DNA of 36,629 nt from Peptostreptococcaceae bacterium (GCA_030532705.1 JAUNKR010000020.1:1-36629), one strand, 5' to 3'; counted from the stretch's first letter, positions 1 through 8,506 are shown. Notes: a model not told the origin generated them from the letters alone. Numbers and translations: made by a program.

Positions 1-67
1 GAGACGAATGACCGCAACCTACTGCCGAGACCTAACCAAGCGAGAGGAGACGAAGCTGTGCAGTTAG

Positions 68-110
68 GAGTCAAGTGTGGAGTTGGGAGTCAAGAGTCAA
101 GTGTGGAGTT
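68..110. repeat. Short direct repeat upstream of the first gene
   Basis: A 17-base unit (GAGTCAAGTGTGGAGTT) occurs at 68-84 and again at 94-110, with a partial copy between them. It lies in the 5' flank of the decarboxylase gene. No function is evident; it may be a slippage-derived tandem repeat. Confidence 0.6.
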
Positions 111-151
111 GTTTTGAGGAGATTCTTTGTATATAAATTGGAGGAACGGTT

Positions 152-1690
152 ATGAGGACACCGCTATTGGACGGTTTGAAGCAGTATGATGAGGAGCAGA
201 TCTTGCGTTTTCACATGCCGGGGCATTATGGACGCATGTTGAAGGAGTATGAGGAGCTTGGGGAGAAGCTTTTTTGTTTTGACGTGACGGAGGTACCGGG
301 TCTGGATGATCTGGCAGAGCCTACGGGGATATTGAAGGAGTCGCTGGATGGGATCGCGGAGGTCTATGGTGCGGAGCAAAGCTTTTTTTTGGTGAACGGG
401 AGCACTTCAGGGATCCATGTGGCGATCGAAAGTCTTGTGCCAAATGGTGGAACGCTTTTGCTGGCTCGAAATTCGCATAAGAGTATCCTTAATATTGCCA
501 GAAGAAAGAATCTGGAGCTGGAATTTGTTTATCCGGTGCTGGATGAAGTTTTTGGTGTCGATTCGCATATCGAATTGGAGGAGGTGCGACAGGCGGTCGA
601 ATCGGCAGGGCAACGGGTCGATGCAGCGATTTTGACCTATCCGAACTATTATGGGCGAGCGTATGATATCGAGTCGATCCATCGATATCTGAAAGAACAG
701 GGTATCCCGCTGATCATCGATTCGGCGCATGGGGCGAGTTTTGTTTTTTCGAAAGAATTGCCATGTTCAGCAGTTCAGCATTCAGAGGTTTGCATCCACA
801 GCCTGCATAAGACGATGCCGGCTTTCACACAGACATCGCTCCTTCATATCGGGAGCGGATTGAATGAAGGGCAACGTGAACGTATCCGCCAAAATCTTCG
901 GATCGATCTCTCGTCGAGTCCGTCATATCTGCTGATGGCATCGGCGGAGCTTGCGGTGGCGATCATGGAAGATCGCGGAGAAGCGGAGCTTGAGCGGATT
1001 TATCATGCATGGCAAAAAGCGGTAACGTTACTTGGCGAACAAAAACATATCGCGGTGTATCAAGATGAGTGGCATCCGCACGACTTTTGTAAATTGTTCC
1101 TAAAAACGCCGATTGATGCAGAAGTTCTTTCGGAAAGATTGCGAAAAGATCATCGTATCCAATGTGAAATGACGATGGGGGATATGATTCTATTTATGCT
1201 GGGGATCAGTCATAAGGATGAGGAGATCGAATACCTGGCACGATCGGTGATCGAATGTGTTACTCGCCTGATAGATGAGGGGAAGACGATCGGACAAAGG
1301 GGCGGATCTCAAAGAAATCTCACCTTCTTGCCGAGGGTACGTCGTCTATCATCGAAAGAGATCGAACAAATGGAAAAGAGTCTTGAAGGGGAAGAAGGTT
1401 CTTCGGATGGGAGAGATTGTCTATTGTCGGGAGCATGTCGTGATCGATCGGAGAATATACCCAAGCGGGATGCAGCGGAGATAATTGTAAAGGGATGGAT
1501 CGAAGCGGGAGAGATCATCGAGACGGTGGAGGTGCAGGATGCGTCGGGAAAGATCTTGGCAGAGGATATCATTCCATATCCTCCGGGAATACCGATCCTG
1601 ATGCGTTATGAGATATTGGACACAAATAGTGTAAATCTATTAAAATATTTTAAAATAGATAAAATCCGATGTTTTTCGTTCAAGAGATAA
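152..1690 (+). CDS. Orn/Lys/Arg-type PLP-dependent decarboxylase
   Basis: A 512-residue fold-type I PLP enzyme of the Orn/Lys/Arg decarboxylase major-domain family (YaaO/SpeA-like). These enzymes are cytoplasmic and release CO2 from a basic amino acid to give a diamine or agmatine. Visible marks are RFHMPGH near residue 20, the glycine-rich VNGSTSGIH segment that helps hold the cofactor, IDSAHGASF with the aspartate that contacts the pyridine ring, and HSLHKTMPA, in which Lys220 should form the Schiff base. The C-terminal 100 residues resemble the family's C-terminal domain. The ATG has a good GGAGG site at 140-144. No polyamine or tmk-type neighbour is present, so the substrate (Arg, Lys or Orn) cannot be assigned. 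The gene appears monocistronic. Confidence 0.85.
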   Translation: MRTPLLDGLKQYDEEQILRFHMPGHYGRMLKEYEELGEKLFCFDVTEVPGLDDLAEPTGILKESLDGIAEVYGAEQSFFLVNGSTSGIHVAIESLVPNGGTLLLARNSHKSILNIARRKNLELEFVYPVLDEVFGVDSHIELEEVRQAVESAGQRVDAAILTYPNYYGRAYDIESIHRYLKEQGIPLIIDSAHGASFVFSKELPCSAVQHSEVCIHSLHKTMPAFTQTSLLHIGSGLNEGQRERIRQNLRIDLSSSPSYLLMASAELAVAIMEDRGEAELERIYHAWQKAVTLLGEQKHIAVYQDEWHPHDFCKLFLKTPIDAEVLSERLRKDHRIQCEMTMGDMILFMLGISHKDEEIEYLARSVIECVTRLIDEGKTIGQRGGSQRNLTFLPRVRRLSSKEIEQMEKSLEGEEGSSDGRDCLLSGACRDRSENIPKRDAAEIIVKGWIEAGEIIETVEVQDASGKILAEDIIPYPPGIPILMRYEILDTNSVNLLKYFKIDKIRCFSFKR

Positions 1691-1815
1691 TTGGGACGAA
1701 ACGGCAGAGGATGGTAACGGCGGTTTTATGCGAGCTTGAGACGGGGTAACGTTAACTACCTTGATTTCTCAAAGCTCGTTTATTCATTTTTTAATAAAAC
1801 TAGTGCATTTTTTTG

Positions 1816-1844
1816 TTGACATTTTAGCAATAGTCCGCTATTAT
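1816..1844 (+). promoter_or_regulatory. Sigma-A promoter for nhaC
   Basis: TTGACA at 1816-1821 and TATTAT at 1839-1844 are separated by exactly 17 bases. This predicts transcription from about 1851 and a leader of about 160 bases before nhaC. Confidence 0.75.
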
Positions 1845-2011
1845 ATTTTTAGAATTATTTGAGGAAAAGGATTATTTCAAGACATTGCTATCGGAGTATG
1901 TGGAGTGAGAGGGAGTAAAAGCGATGTTTGAGAAGGTCTCAAATGATCTTACAAAGTTCTATGCGCTTTGGCGATAGATAAATAAACAAAATACATAATC
2001 AGGAGGTTCTT
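1845..2011 (+). other. Long nhaC leader with mini-ORF and hairpin
   Basis: The predicted 5' leader holds a perfect 7-bp hairpin (TTTGAGA, loop AGG, TCTCAAA; 1927-1943). The hairpin sits inside a 17-codon mini-ORF starting at ATG 1924 and ending at TAG 1975-1977. The mini-ORF has only a weak GAGGGAG upstream. I recognise no known riboswitch class here. It may be a regulatory leader or simply untranslated sequence. Confidence 0.3.
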
Positions 2012-3481
2012 ATGTCGGAAGGGAGTAAGAAACGAACAAAGAAGGAAGCAACGTTAGTCATATCGTTGATTCCGATAGTTGCACTTATTTTATTTTTGTA
2101 TTTCGGTGTGGTGAAATTTAAGCAGGATCCACATATCCCATTGGTAGCGGGCTCTTGTGTCGCGGTAGCGGTTGCGATTTTTATGCTTGGTAATAGTTGG
2201 GATGATATGGAAGATGGGATCCTTAAGACGATCAACATGGGGATGCAAGCGGTATTGATCTTGATGGTCATCGGTATGCTGGTTGGATCATGGATCCTTG
2301 GCGGTATCGTACCTTCGATGATTTACTACGGTCTTCAGATTTTGTCGCCAAGTATTTTTTTGGTTGCGACAGTGATCCTTTGTTCGATTGTATCGATCGC
2401 TATAGGTTCTTCGTGGACTACATCGGCAACGGTAGGGGTCGCGCTGATCGGTATTGCTCAAGGAATCGATATTCCGGCACCGGTGGCAGCGGGAGCGATC
2501 ATTTCGGGAGCATATTTCGGGGATAAGATGTCTCCGCTTTCAGATACAACAAATCTTGCACCGGCTATGGCGGGAGCAACTCTGTTCGATCATATCCGTC
2601 ACATGGTTTATACGACAGGTCCTTCTTATATCATCGCATTGGTGATCTTCGGCGTAATGTCTGCAAAATATGCAGGTCAGGAGCTGGATGTTCAGGCAAT
2701 CAATGAGTTGTTGGCTGTTTTGAAAGATAGCTTTAATATCAATCTGTTGATGCTTGTTCCGCCGATCTTGGTCATCGCAATGGTCATCTTTAAGGTACCG
2801 GCGATTCCGGGACTTCTTGGTGGCGTATTCTTGGGAGCGCTGTTCGCAATGCTTTTCCAAGGAGCAGATCTTGGATCGACTTTGGATGCGCTTCAAAACG
2901 GTTTTGTATTCGAAGTTGGTGATGCACCGACAGAAGCTCAAACGATGATCGCAGACCTTTTGAGTAAGGGAGGAATGCAGTCGATGATGTGGACAGTATC
3001 TCTGATCACTTGTGCACTTTCGTTCGGCGGGATCCTGGAATCTACAGGAATGCTTGAAGTGATCGCGGGCTCATTGTTGAAACTGGCAAAAGGAACCGGA
3101 TCATTGGTATTCGTTACAATCTTCTCTTGCGTATTCATCAACGTGATCGCATCAGACCAGTATTTATCGATCGTTATTCCCGGGCGTATGTATAAGGATG
3201 CGTATGCAGAAAGGGGACTTGCACCTCGCAACCTTTCGAGAACGCTCGAAGATGGTGGAACGATCACATCGGCACTTGTTCCTTGGAACACTTGCGGTGC
3301 GTATATGGCAAAATCACTTGGGGTTCCGACATCTCAGTATCTTCCATACTGCTTCTTTAATATACTGAATCCGATCATTTCGGTTTTGATGGCGACATTC
3401 GGCTTGTTCCAGTTGAAGATGACTCCGGAAGAAGTTGCAGCTTATCAAAAAGCAAAAGCAGAAGTTCAACACAATGCATAG
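2012..3481 (+). CDS. nhaC: Na+/H+ antiporter, NhaC family
   Basis: A 489-residue polytopic membrane protein with about eleven to twelve hydrophobic segments and a short basic cytoplasmic N-terminus. It matches the NhaC family (ion transporter superfamily) in length and in signatures such as IGSSWTTSATVGVALIG and ISGAYFGDKMSPLSDTTNL in the first half, with a second re-entrant-like repeat around ALVPWNTCGAYMA. Members exchange Na+ for H+, or in some cases a charged organic pair such as malate/lactate, across the plasma membrane. An excellent AGGAGG site precedes the ATG. It is transcribed alone from its own promoter and ends at a hairpin terminator. The exact substrate is not shown by sequence. 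Confidence 0.88.
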   Translation: MSEGSKKRTKKEATLVISLIPIVALILFLYFGVVKFKQDPHIPLVAGSCVAVAVAIFMLGNSWDDMEDGILKTINMGMQAVLILMVIGMLVGSWILGGIVPSMIYYGLQILSPSIFLVATVILCSIVSIAIGSSWTTSATVGVALIGIAQGIDIPAPVAAGAIISGAYFGDKMSPLSDTTNLAPAMAGATLFDHIRHMVYTTGPSYIIALVIFGVMSAKYAGQELDVQAINELLAVLKDSFNINLLMLVPPILVIAMVIFKVPAIPGLLGGVFLGALFAMLFQGADLGSTLDALQNGFVFEVGDAPTEAQTMIADLLSKGGMQSMMWTVSLITCALSFGGILESTGMLEVIAGSLLKLAKGTGSLVFVTIFSCVFINVIASDQYLSIVIPGRMYKDAYAERGLAPRNLSRTLEDGGTITSALVPWNTCGAYMAKSLGVPTSQYLPYCFFNILNPIISVLMATFGLFQLKMTPEEVAAYQKAKAEVQHNA

Positions 3482-3490
3482 TAATAATAG

Positions 3491-3521
3491 AAGGCTGGCT
3501 CTGAAAAAGGGTCAGCCTTTT
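3491..3521 (+). terminator. Rho-independent terminator after nhaC
   Basis: The stem AAGGCTG (3491-3497) pairs with CAGCCTT (3513-3519) ten bases after the nhaC stop, followed by a short T run. Confidence 0.7.
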
Positions 3522-3616
3522 GTAAGTTAAAGGAGATCGTCGATCTAAAGAGAAGGATCGCTCGTAGGGGAAGAGATGGAAGGGTTCGGAAATGATCCGG
3601 AGGCTGAAGTATTTTT

Positions 3617-3670
3617 GGAGTTGATCCTTGAAGGATCTTCCGGATGTCGGAGAGGAGCGGTACCAACTCC
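3617..3670 (+). other. Predicted three-way-junction element, unknown
   Basis: GGAGTTG (3617-3623) can pair with CAACTCC (3664-3670). It encloses two hairpins: GATCC/GGATC with loop TTGAA (3623-3637) and TCCG/CGGA with loop GATGT (3639-3651). The element lies between the nhaC terminator and the next promoter, so neither known transcript explains it. The rest of 3522-3743 shows nothing recognisable. Confidence 0.3.
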
Positions 3671-3743
3671 GGCTATTGATAAGGTATGTGTGTTGGTCTG
3701 TTTTGTAAAATTGAAACAATCTTGATCCGATCGCTCTGTTTTG

Positions 3744-3772
3744 TTGACGGAGTTTTTTTACGGTGATATAAT
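3744..3772 (+). promoter_or_regulatory. Sigma-A promoter for the metal ABC operon
   Basis: TTGACG (3744-3749), 17-base spacer, TATAAT (3767-3772). The predicted leader to the ATG at 3889 is about 110 bases with no recognised motif. Confidence 0.75.
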
Positions 3773-3888
3773 GGTTGAATGGTATATAATTGAAAAAGAA
3801 CTGTTGGACCGATGCATCGTTTTGTGAGGTGGGATGCTTTCGGGGTCATTTGAATTTTGGAATGGATCATGGATCCGAGGGGGAAGAT

Positions 3889-4599
3889 ATGTCTTTGGTA
3901 AAATGTGAGGGTGTCACTCTCGGTTATGAAAATACGATCGTATTGGATCAGCTGGATCTGGAGGTCAATACGGGAGATTATCTATGTATTCTCGGGGAGA
4001 ACGGCTCGGGAAAAAGTACATTGATCAAGGCGCTGTTGGGACTGAAAAAACCGTTGTCCGGTCAGATTGTAATGGGTGACGGACTCAAGCAGAATGAGAT
4101 CGGTTATCTGCCGCAGCAGACTTCGGCACAGAAGGATTTTCCGGCTTCGGTCTTTGAGGTCGTTCAGTCGGGGTGTTTGAATCATAAAGGGTTGTTTCCT
4201 TTTTATAGTAAGGCGGATCATGAGCATGCTCTGTCGAATATGAGGCTGCTCGGGATCGAAAATTTGCAGAAGAAGAGCTATCAGGAGCTTTCGGGAGGGC
4301 AGCAGCAGAGGGTGTTGCTGGCGAGAGCGCTTTGTGCGACCAAAAAGCTGCTGCTCTTGGATGAGCCGGTGGCAGGGCTGGATCCTTTGGTAACAAAGGA
4401 GCTTTATGATGTGATCCGAATGCTGAATGAGAAGCAGGGGATCACGATCATCATGGTTTCGCATGATGTGGGGGCGGCGATCGATTCGGCGACGCATGTG
4501 CTCCATTTACGTAACAAGGTCCTGTTCTCAGGAACGAAGGAAGAGTATTTGAATACGAGTGTGGGCCGATCATTCCTCAGGGGGCATGCGCATGATTAG
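3889..4599 (+). CDS. Metal (Zn/Mn-type) ABC transporter ATPase
   Basis: A 236-residue cytoplasmic ATPase of the ZnuC/MntA branch. Walker A is GENGSGKST (residues 36-44), the Q-loop lies in YLPQQTSAQKDFPASV, the signature is LSGGQQQRVLLARAL, Walker B is LLLLDEPVAGLDP, and the H-loop is MVSHD. The Q-loop region and the coupled family-3 permease downstream point to zinc or manganese uptake. I chose ATG 3889 over an in-frame TTG 99 bases upstream because GAGGGGGAAG sits at the right distance and homology to ABC ATPases starts here. The stop overlaps the permease start, so translation is probably coupled. Confidence 0.87.
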   Translation: MSLVKCEGVTLGYENTIVLDQLDLEVNTGDYLCILGENGSGKSTLIKALLGLKKPLSGQIVMGDGLKQNEIGYLPQQTSAQKDFPASVFEVVQSGCLNHKGLFPFYSKADHEHALSNMRLLGIENLQKKSYQELSGGQQQRVLLARALCATKKLLLLDEPVAGLDPLVTKELYDVIRMLNEKQGITIIMVSHDVGAAIDSATHVLHLRNKVLFSGTKEEYLNTSVGRSFLRGHAHD

Positions 4600-5416
4600 T
4601 ATGTTTCGAGAAATGTTCAGCTATGACTTTTTGATACGAGCCTTTGTCGTAGGGGTGTTCGTGTCGCTGTGTGCCTCTTTGCTCGGGGTTAATCTGGTCT
4701 TGAAGCGTTATTCGATGATCGGAGACGGGCTTTCTCATGTGGGTTTTGGGGCTCTTGCGATTGCTACGGCACTTAATGTCGCGCCGCTTCATATTGCGAT
4801 CCCGATCGTAGTGGTGTCGGCTTTTTTGCTGCTTCGTATCAGCGAGACGAGTAAGATCAAAGGGGATGCGGCGATTGCATTGATCTCGACATCGGCATTG
4901 GCGATCGGCGTGACGGTGATCGCATTGGCGAAGGGAATGAGTACGGATCTATACAGTTATATGTTTGGGAGTATCTTGGCGATGAGCCGGACGGATGTGC
5001 ATCTGAGCATCGTGCTGAGCGTGATCGTGATCGGGCTTTTTATCATGTATTATAATCATCTGTTTGCGGTGACCTTTGATGAGGTCTTTGCGCGTGCGAC
5101 CGGTGTCAATTCTTCCTTTTATAATATGTTGCTTGCGTTTTTGACGGCGATCACGATCGTTTTGGGGATGCGGATCATGGGGGCACTGTTGATCTCAAGT
5201 TTGATCATCTTTCCCGCGCTTACCTCGATGCGGGTGTTTCGACATTTTAAATCGGTGATCATAAGCTCGGCGCTGATCTCGGTATTTTGTTTTATCAACG
5301 GGATGGCGATGAGCTATCGTTTTGCCACACCGCCGGGGGCAAGTGTCGTTATCATCAATATTTTTGTGTTTGCGGCATTTTCCTGTGTACGGTTGGTGCT
5401 GAATCGAACGAGCTGA
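4592..5416 (+). CDS. Metal ABC transporter permease, ABC-3 family
   Basis: A 274-residue membrane protein of the ZnuB/MntB (ABC-3) family with seven to eight hydrophobic segments. Family signatures are the GDGLSHVGFGALAI region, KGDAAIALISTSALAIGV, and DEVFARATGV near the coupling helix. It should form a homodimeric channel with the preceding ATPase. ATG 4592 is preferred: AGGGGG at 4579-4584 is 7 bases away, whereas ATG 4586 is too close to it. The gene overlaps the ATPase stop by 8 bases. No substrate-binding lipoprotein (ZnuA type) and no Fur/Zur-type regulator adjoin it, so the importer must use a binding protein encoded elsewhere. Confidence 0.87.
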   Translation: MISMFREMFSYDFLIRAFVVGVFVSLCASLLGVNLVLKRYSMIGDGLSHVGFGALAIATALNVAPLHIAIPIVVVSAFLLLRISETSKIKGDAAIALISTSALAIGVTVIALAKGMSTDLYSYMFGSILAMSRTDVHLSIVLSVIVIGLFIMYYNHLFAVTFDEVFARATGVNSSFYNMLLAFLTAITIVLGMRIMGALLISSLIIFPALTSMRVFRHFKSVIISSALISVFCFINGMAMSYRFATPPGASVVIINIFVFAAFSCVRLVLNRTS

Positions 5417-5465
5417 TATCGTAAATTCTCCACAAATTTGTTGCATAAGTGTAACATGGTTGTAA

Positions 5466-5493
5466 TTGCTTCTCAAAGTGGATAAGCTATAAT
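5466..5493 (+). promoter_or_regulatory. Promoter for the phosphodiester glycosidase gene
   Basis: TTGCTT (5466-5471), 16-base spacer, TATAAT (5488-5493). Transcription would begin near 5500, which excludes the upstream ATG at 5498 as a normal start and supports ATG 5513. Confidence 0.55.
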
Positions 5494-5512
5494 ATGGATG
5501 AAGGACGGTGAG

Positions 5513-7516
5513 ATGATGAAGTTAAATAAACAAAATATGAAAAGACAGTTTAAGAGGATCGCTTTGACGACTTTTGCGATGATCCAAATGATGACATCGG
5601 TCGGTTATGGCTCGATGATCGATGAAAGCGGGTATGAGATCGCAGTGAGCAAGGGGATCACGCACAAAAGGATCGTACAGACTTATGAGAATGGGGTGCA
5701 GTCCATTTATTTGACAATCGCTGATCTGAGCGATCCGGCGCTTGGGCTAAATCTTCTATATAATAGGAGTACGGGTTTTATCAATCGACAGGAGCTTTCG
5801 GCTTTGGCGGCTCAAGATCCGAATGCGGTTGTATCGATCAATGGGGATTTTTTCCAAACAAGTAATCCGAGTTATTCGACGGGGATCATGTATGAAAACG
5901 GCAAGATGCTTTCTTCGCCTTCGTATAAGAATGGGGAAATGGCGTCGATGATCTTGGAGAATGGCAATAATATTGTTTTTGATTATGTATCATCGGGCGT
6001 AACGATGAGCAATCTGTCAAGTGGACAAAATTACCAATCGCTTAGTATTAACAAACATTCAGGAACTTTTGCCTATCCGATCATCTTTACTTCGGAGTAT
6101 CGAAAGTATTCGATCGGTTCGACCGATAAGTTACAGCTCACGGAGATGGTCGTGCAGGACTCGGTCGTCAAAGAGATCCGTCAGGGAGATAAAGCGACGG
6201 CGATCCCTCAAAACGGCTTTGTGGTCGTAGCGAGTGGTGCAAAGGCGAGCGAATTGACGAGTAAGTTTGCGGTGGGGGATATCGTGGGGCTTACAAGCAG
6301 TGCGGAACAGGCGTACAGTAATATGATGACGGCGATCGGCGGAGGAACGATGATTCTTCGAAACGGTCAGCCGACCCCGATCACACATCAGGTGAAGGGG
6401 CGTTCTCAACGAACAGCAGTCGGTGTGACTTATGACAACAAATTGATCTTTATGGTGACTGACGGAAGGATGAAGGCTTATATCGGAATGACGGAAAGCG
6501 ATGTGGCAAGTTTCCTCAAAGCGCAGAATGTGCGTGATGCGATGATGCTGGATGGCGGAGGATCTTCGGAGATCATCATCAATGGTGCGATCACGAATAA
6601 TCTGGTTGGGAAGGAGCGTAAGCTTCTTAACGGTTTGGCGATCGTGAACAAAGAGCCGCGCGGCAGCTTGGCAAAGCTTGAAGCAGTGCTTGAAACGGAG
6701 AGTATCGTGCAAGGAGATTCGGTCAAGGTAATCGTGCAGGGATTTGACTATTCGATGAATCCGGTGAAACTTGGGGCGGTCTCGGTGACGGGAAACGGAG
6801 TTCAGGTAAGTTATAACAATGGAATGATCACTGCAAATTCCGGCGGGAGCGGAACGCTTACGATCAGTGCCGGGGGCGCTTCGACCAGTTTGCCGATCAC
6901 GGTGGCGGCGATCAATAAAACGGATCCGAATTTAAAAGAGCCAAACGGCACGATGGATTATGCGATCATCGCCAATGGAAGTTCGGATCGAAATGATGTA
7001 CTCGGTCAGGTGCTGAATGCGAAGGTGGTCGAAAAGTCTGCCGGTGCTCGTATGTCGATCAATATGTTCAACAAAAATCACGACCTCAGCAATTCGCTGA
7101 AAGGCTCGAAGGACTCGATTCATCAAGGCGGCCAGATCGTAAGCAGTGGCGGAACGACCTTCCTCGGCTTGAGTGTGGCGAAGGGGATCGGCGGAACGAG
7201 CGGTCAATGGACAGCGCTCAAAAATGCGTTGGCAAGTTCTGATAAGGATGTTGTGATCTTGATGAACGGCAAGTTCGATCTCACACCATCGGAGAAAAAG
7301 ATCTTCCGTAAGCTCGTGAACGAAGCATCCAAGGAGAAGAATATCTATGTCGTTTATTACGGATCGGGCTTTGGTTCTTATGCGGAAGGCTCTGTGAGTT
7401 ACATCAGTATTTTGGATAATGCGATCGCAAAAGGAAGTACCGATACCGACTATCGTATGCTCAGCTTTAGAAAACAAAACGGAAAGCTGATCTACAGCTT
7501 TGAGAAATTATTCTAG
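5513..7516 (+). CDS. Secreted phosphodiester glycosidase-domain protein
   Basis: A 667-residue exported protein with a basic N-terminus and a hydrophobic signal segment ending near MMTSVGYGS. Residues of roughly 50-390 match the NAGPA/phosphodiester glycosidase (DUF2233) domain, with SINGDFF, the GGGTMILRNG core, GRSQRTAVG and the hallmark MMLDGGGSSEI. Eukaryotic members uncover mannose-6-phosphate by removing GlcNAc; bacterial substrates are unclear but are likely envelope or polysaccharide sugar phosphodiesters. A Ser/Gly-rich Ig-like stretch follows at about 395-470. The last 190 residues form a separate domain resembling the C-terminal part of bacterial NAGPA/metallophosphatase proteins, without obvious metal ligands. 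The start uses AAGGACGGTGAG directly upstream; ATG 5516 is equally possible. Confidence 0.8.
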   Translation: MMKLNKQNMKRQFKRIALTTFAMIQMMTSVGYGSMIDESGYEIAVSKGITHKRIVQTYENGVQSIYLTIADLSDPALGLNLLYNRSTGFINRQELSALAAQDPNAVVSINGDFFQTSNPSYSTGIMYENGKMLSSPSYKNGEMASMILENGNNIVFDYVSSGVTMSNLSSGQNYQSLSINKHSGTFAYPIIFTSEYRKYSIGSTDKLQLTEMVVQDSVVKEIRQGDKATAIPQNGFVVVASGAKASELTSKFAVGDIVGLTSSAEQAYSNMMTAIGGGTMILRNGQPTPITHQVKGRSQRTAVGVTYDNKLIFMVTDGRMKAYIGMTESDVASFLKAQNVRDAMMLDGGGSSEIIINGAITNNLVGKERKLLNGLAIVNKEPRGSLAKLEAVLETESIVQGDSVKVIVQGFDYSMNPVKLGAVSVTGNGVQVSYNNGMITANSGGSGTLTISAGGASTSLPITVAAINKTDPNLKEPNGTMDYAIIANGSSDRNDVLGQVLNAKVVEKSAGARMSINMFNKNHDLSNSLKGSKDSIHQGGQIVSSGGTTFLGLSVAKGIGGTSGQWTALKNALASSDKDVVILMNGKFDLTPSEKKIFRKLVNEASKEKNIYVVYYGSGFGSYAEGSVSYISILDNAIAKGSTDTDYRMLSFRKQNGKLIYSFEKLF

Positions 7517-7522
7517 CAAGGG

Positions 7523-7561
7523 TCAGATCTTTTTTGGAAGATCTGAGATCGCGAAAGCGAT
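7523..7561 (+). terminator. Tandem hairpins after the glycosidase gene
   Basis: TCAGATCTT/AAGATCTGA (7523-7531 and 7538-7546) is followed at once by ATCGC-GAAA-GCGAT (7548-7561) with a GNRA tetraloop. Neither has a T tract, so this may stabilise a 3' end rather than terminate transcription. Confidence 0.4.
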
Positions 7562-7683
7562 AGTTGCATAAGATTTTGCTAAGGTCTTTCTTCTATAGAA
7601 GGAAGAATCATTCTCGGATAGGAAAAATAAGGGACGATTTTATGATCAATTTATCCCGTCCGGCGATATAAAATAAAACTGTA

Positions 7684-7749
7684 AAACCTCTATTTGATGT
7701 GACTTCTGAAAAATCAAACTTTTGGAGTTGGCATGAATAGAGGTTTTTT
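7684..7749 (+). terminator. Long-loop terminator-like structure
   Basis: AAACCTCTATT (7684-7694) pairs with AATAGAGGTTT (7736-7746), giving an 11-bp stem ending in a T run. The 41-base loop can fold into sub-hairpins (TTGAT/ATCAA and AACT/AGTT). It lies 170 bases past the nearest upstream stop, so it may terminate a small RNA. The rest of 7562-7683 holds only a short CTTCTATAGAAG palindrome. Confidence 0.4.
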
Positions 7750-7796
7750 GATGATAAAGTCGAGGTTTCGTATGAGAGTAAAATCGGGAGGGAGGG

Positions 7797-7907
7797 ATGA
7801 GCAGCGATATAAGTCTTTTGATTTTGATGTTTCTCGATATTTGCTTGGAGTTTTTCGGTGTCGGATCGCTTTTTGCAATGATTGATTTTTATTATTATAT
7901 CCTGTAA
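7797..7907 (+). CDS. Possible small hydrophobic peptide (36 aa)
   Basis: An ATG preceded by GGGAGGGAGGG opens a 36-codon frame that is almost wholly hydrophobic and could span the membrane once. It ends at TAA 7905-7907. A plausible promoter for the next gene overlaps its 3' part, and I recognise no homolog. It could be a small membrane peptide or chance. Confidence 0.2.
   Translation: MSSDISLLILMFLDICLEFFGVGSLFAMIDFYYYIL
7873..7901 (+). promoter_or_regulatory. Possible promoter for the 123-aa membrane protein
   Basis: TTGCAA (7873-7878), 17-base spacer, TATATC (7896-7901), about 50 bases before the ATG. Confidence 0.4.
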
Positions 7908-7952
7908 ACTGTATTTAAGATCTTTTTTTGTGTAGAAAGTGAGAGGTTTTAG

Positions 7953-8324
7953 ATGAAAGGAAGCAATTTGTTATTCATTATGGGGATCGTGATGTGTATC
8001 ATCGGCGGATTAGCGATGGTTTCTTGGTTCATTATTTTGGCTGCGGGACTGGCGAGCGTTTTTTTAGGGATCTATCAGATCATAGGGCAGACGCTTTACA
8101 TCTATGTGGGACAGTCGGGGATCAAAGCTTCGAGAACAGGGGAAGGAGCTGAACGCTGCGTATTGTTTGGAAAGATCCTGCTAGGATTTCAGATCTCGAT
8201 GGTCCTTTTGTTTTGGCTGATCTTGCGTCAGCCGATCAATTGGTGGGCTACGGCGATCTCGTTCCCGATCACATTGCTGTATCTATATGGAGCCATTCAG
8301 TTGGAGCGTGAGAAAAACGTTTGA
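7953..8324 (+). CDS. Small integral membrane protein, unknown function
   Basis: A 123-residue protein with four predicted membrane-spanning stretches, roughly residues 5-25, 28-48, 72-92 and 96-115. A short polar loop (ASRTGEGAERCVLFGK) lies between the second and third. A GAGAGG site precedes the ATG. I do not recognise a family. It stands alone between the glycosidase region and prdR, in the same direction as prdR but with 210 bases and a separate promoter between them, so a link to proline metabolism is not supported. Confidence 0.6.
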   Translation: MKGSNLLFIMGIVMCIIGGLAMVSWFIILAAGLASVFLGIYQIIGQTLYIYVGQSGIKASRTGEGAERCVLFGKILLGFQISMVLLFWLILRQPINWWATAISFPITLLYLYGAIQLEREKNV

Positions 8325-8476
8325 TGGCCGGCTGGGTAAAGGTTTGGAGATTTATATGAAATGCCTTGGATCATGATCGCGCTGAAAAAGTGGAAAACAG
8401 CCCATCTGGTATTTGTAGATTGATCTTCTTAATGACGAAATGGTAGATTTGATGGTGGTGAGAGCTTAAAAAACCC

Positions 8477-8506
8477 TTTACGGAACAAAATATAAAGTGG
8501 TATAGT
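8477..8506 (+). promoter_or_regulatory. Sigma-A promoter for prdR
   Basis: TTTACG (8477-8482), 18-base spacer, TATAGT (8501-8506), about 28 bases before the prdR start. No TGTC-N8-GACA element is seen here, so autoregulation through that element is not indicated. Confidence 0.6.

Noticed and set aside
68-110. CRISPR-like repeats near the window start
   Set aside because: There are only two full copies, 26 bases apart start to start, with a 9-base spacer that itself repeats part of the unit; no array.
3790-3888. N-terminal extension of the metal ABC ATPase from TTG 3790
   Set aside because: The extension has no ABC similarity and no ribosome site, while ATG 3889 has GAGGGGGA at proper spacing and begins the family match.
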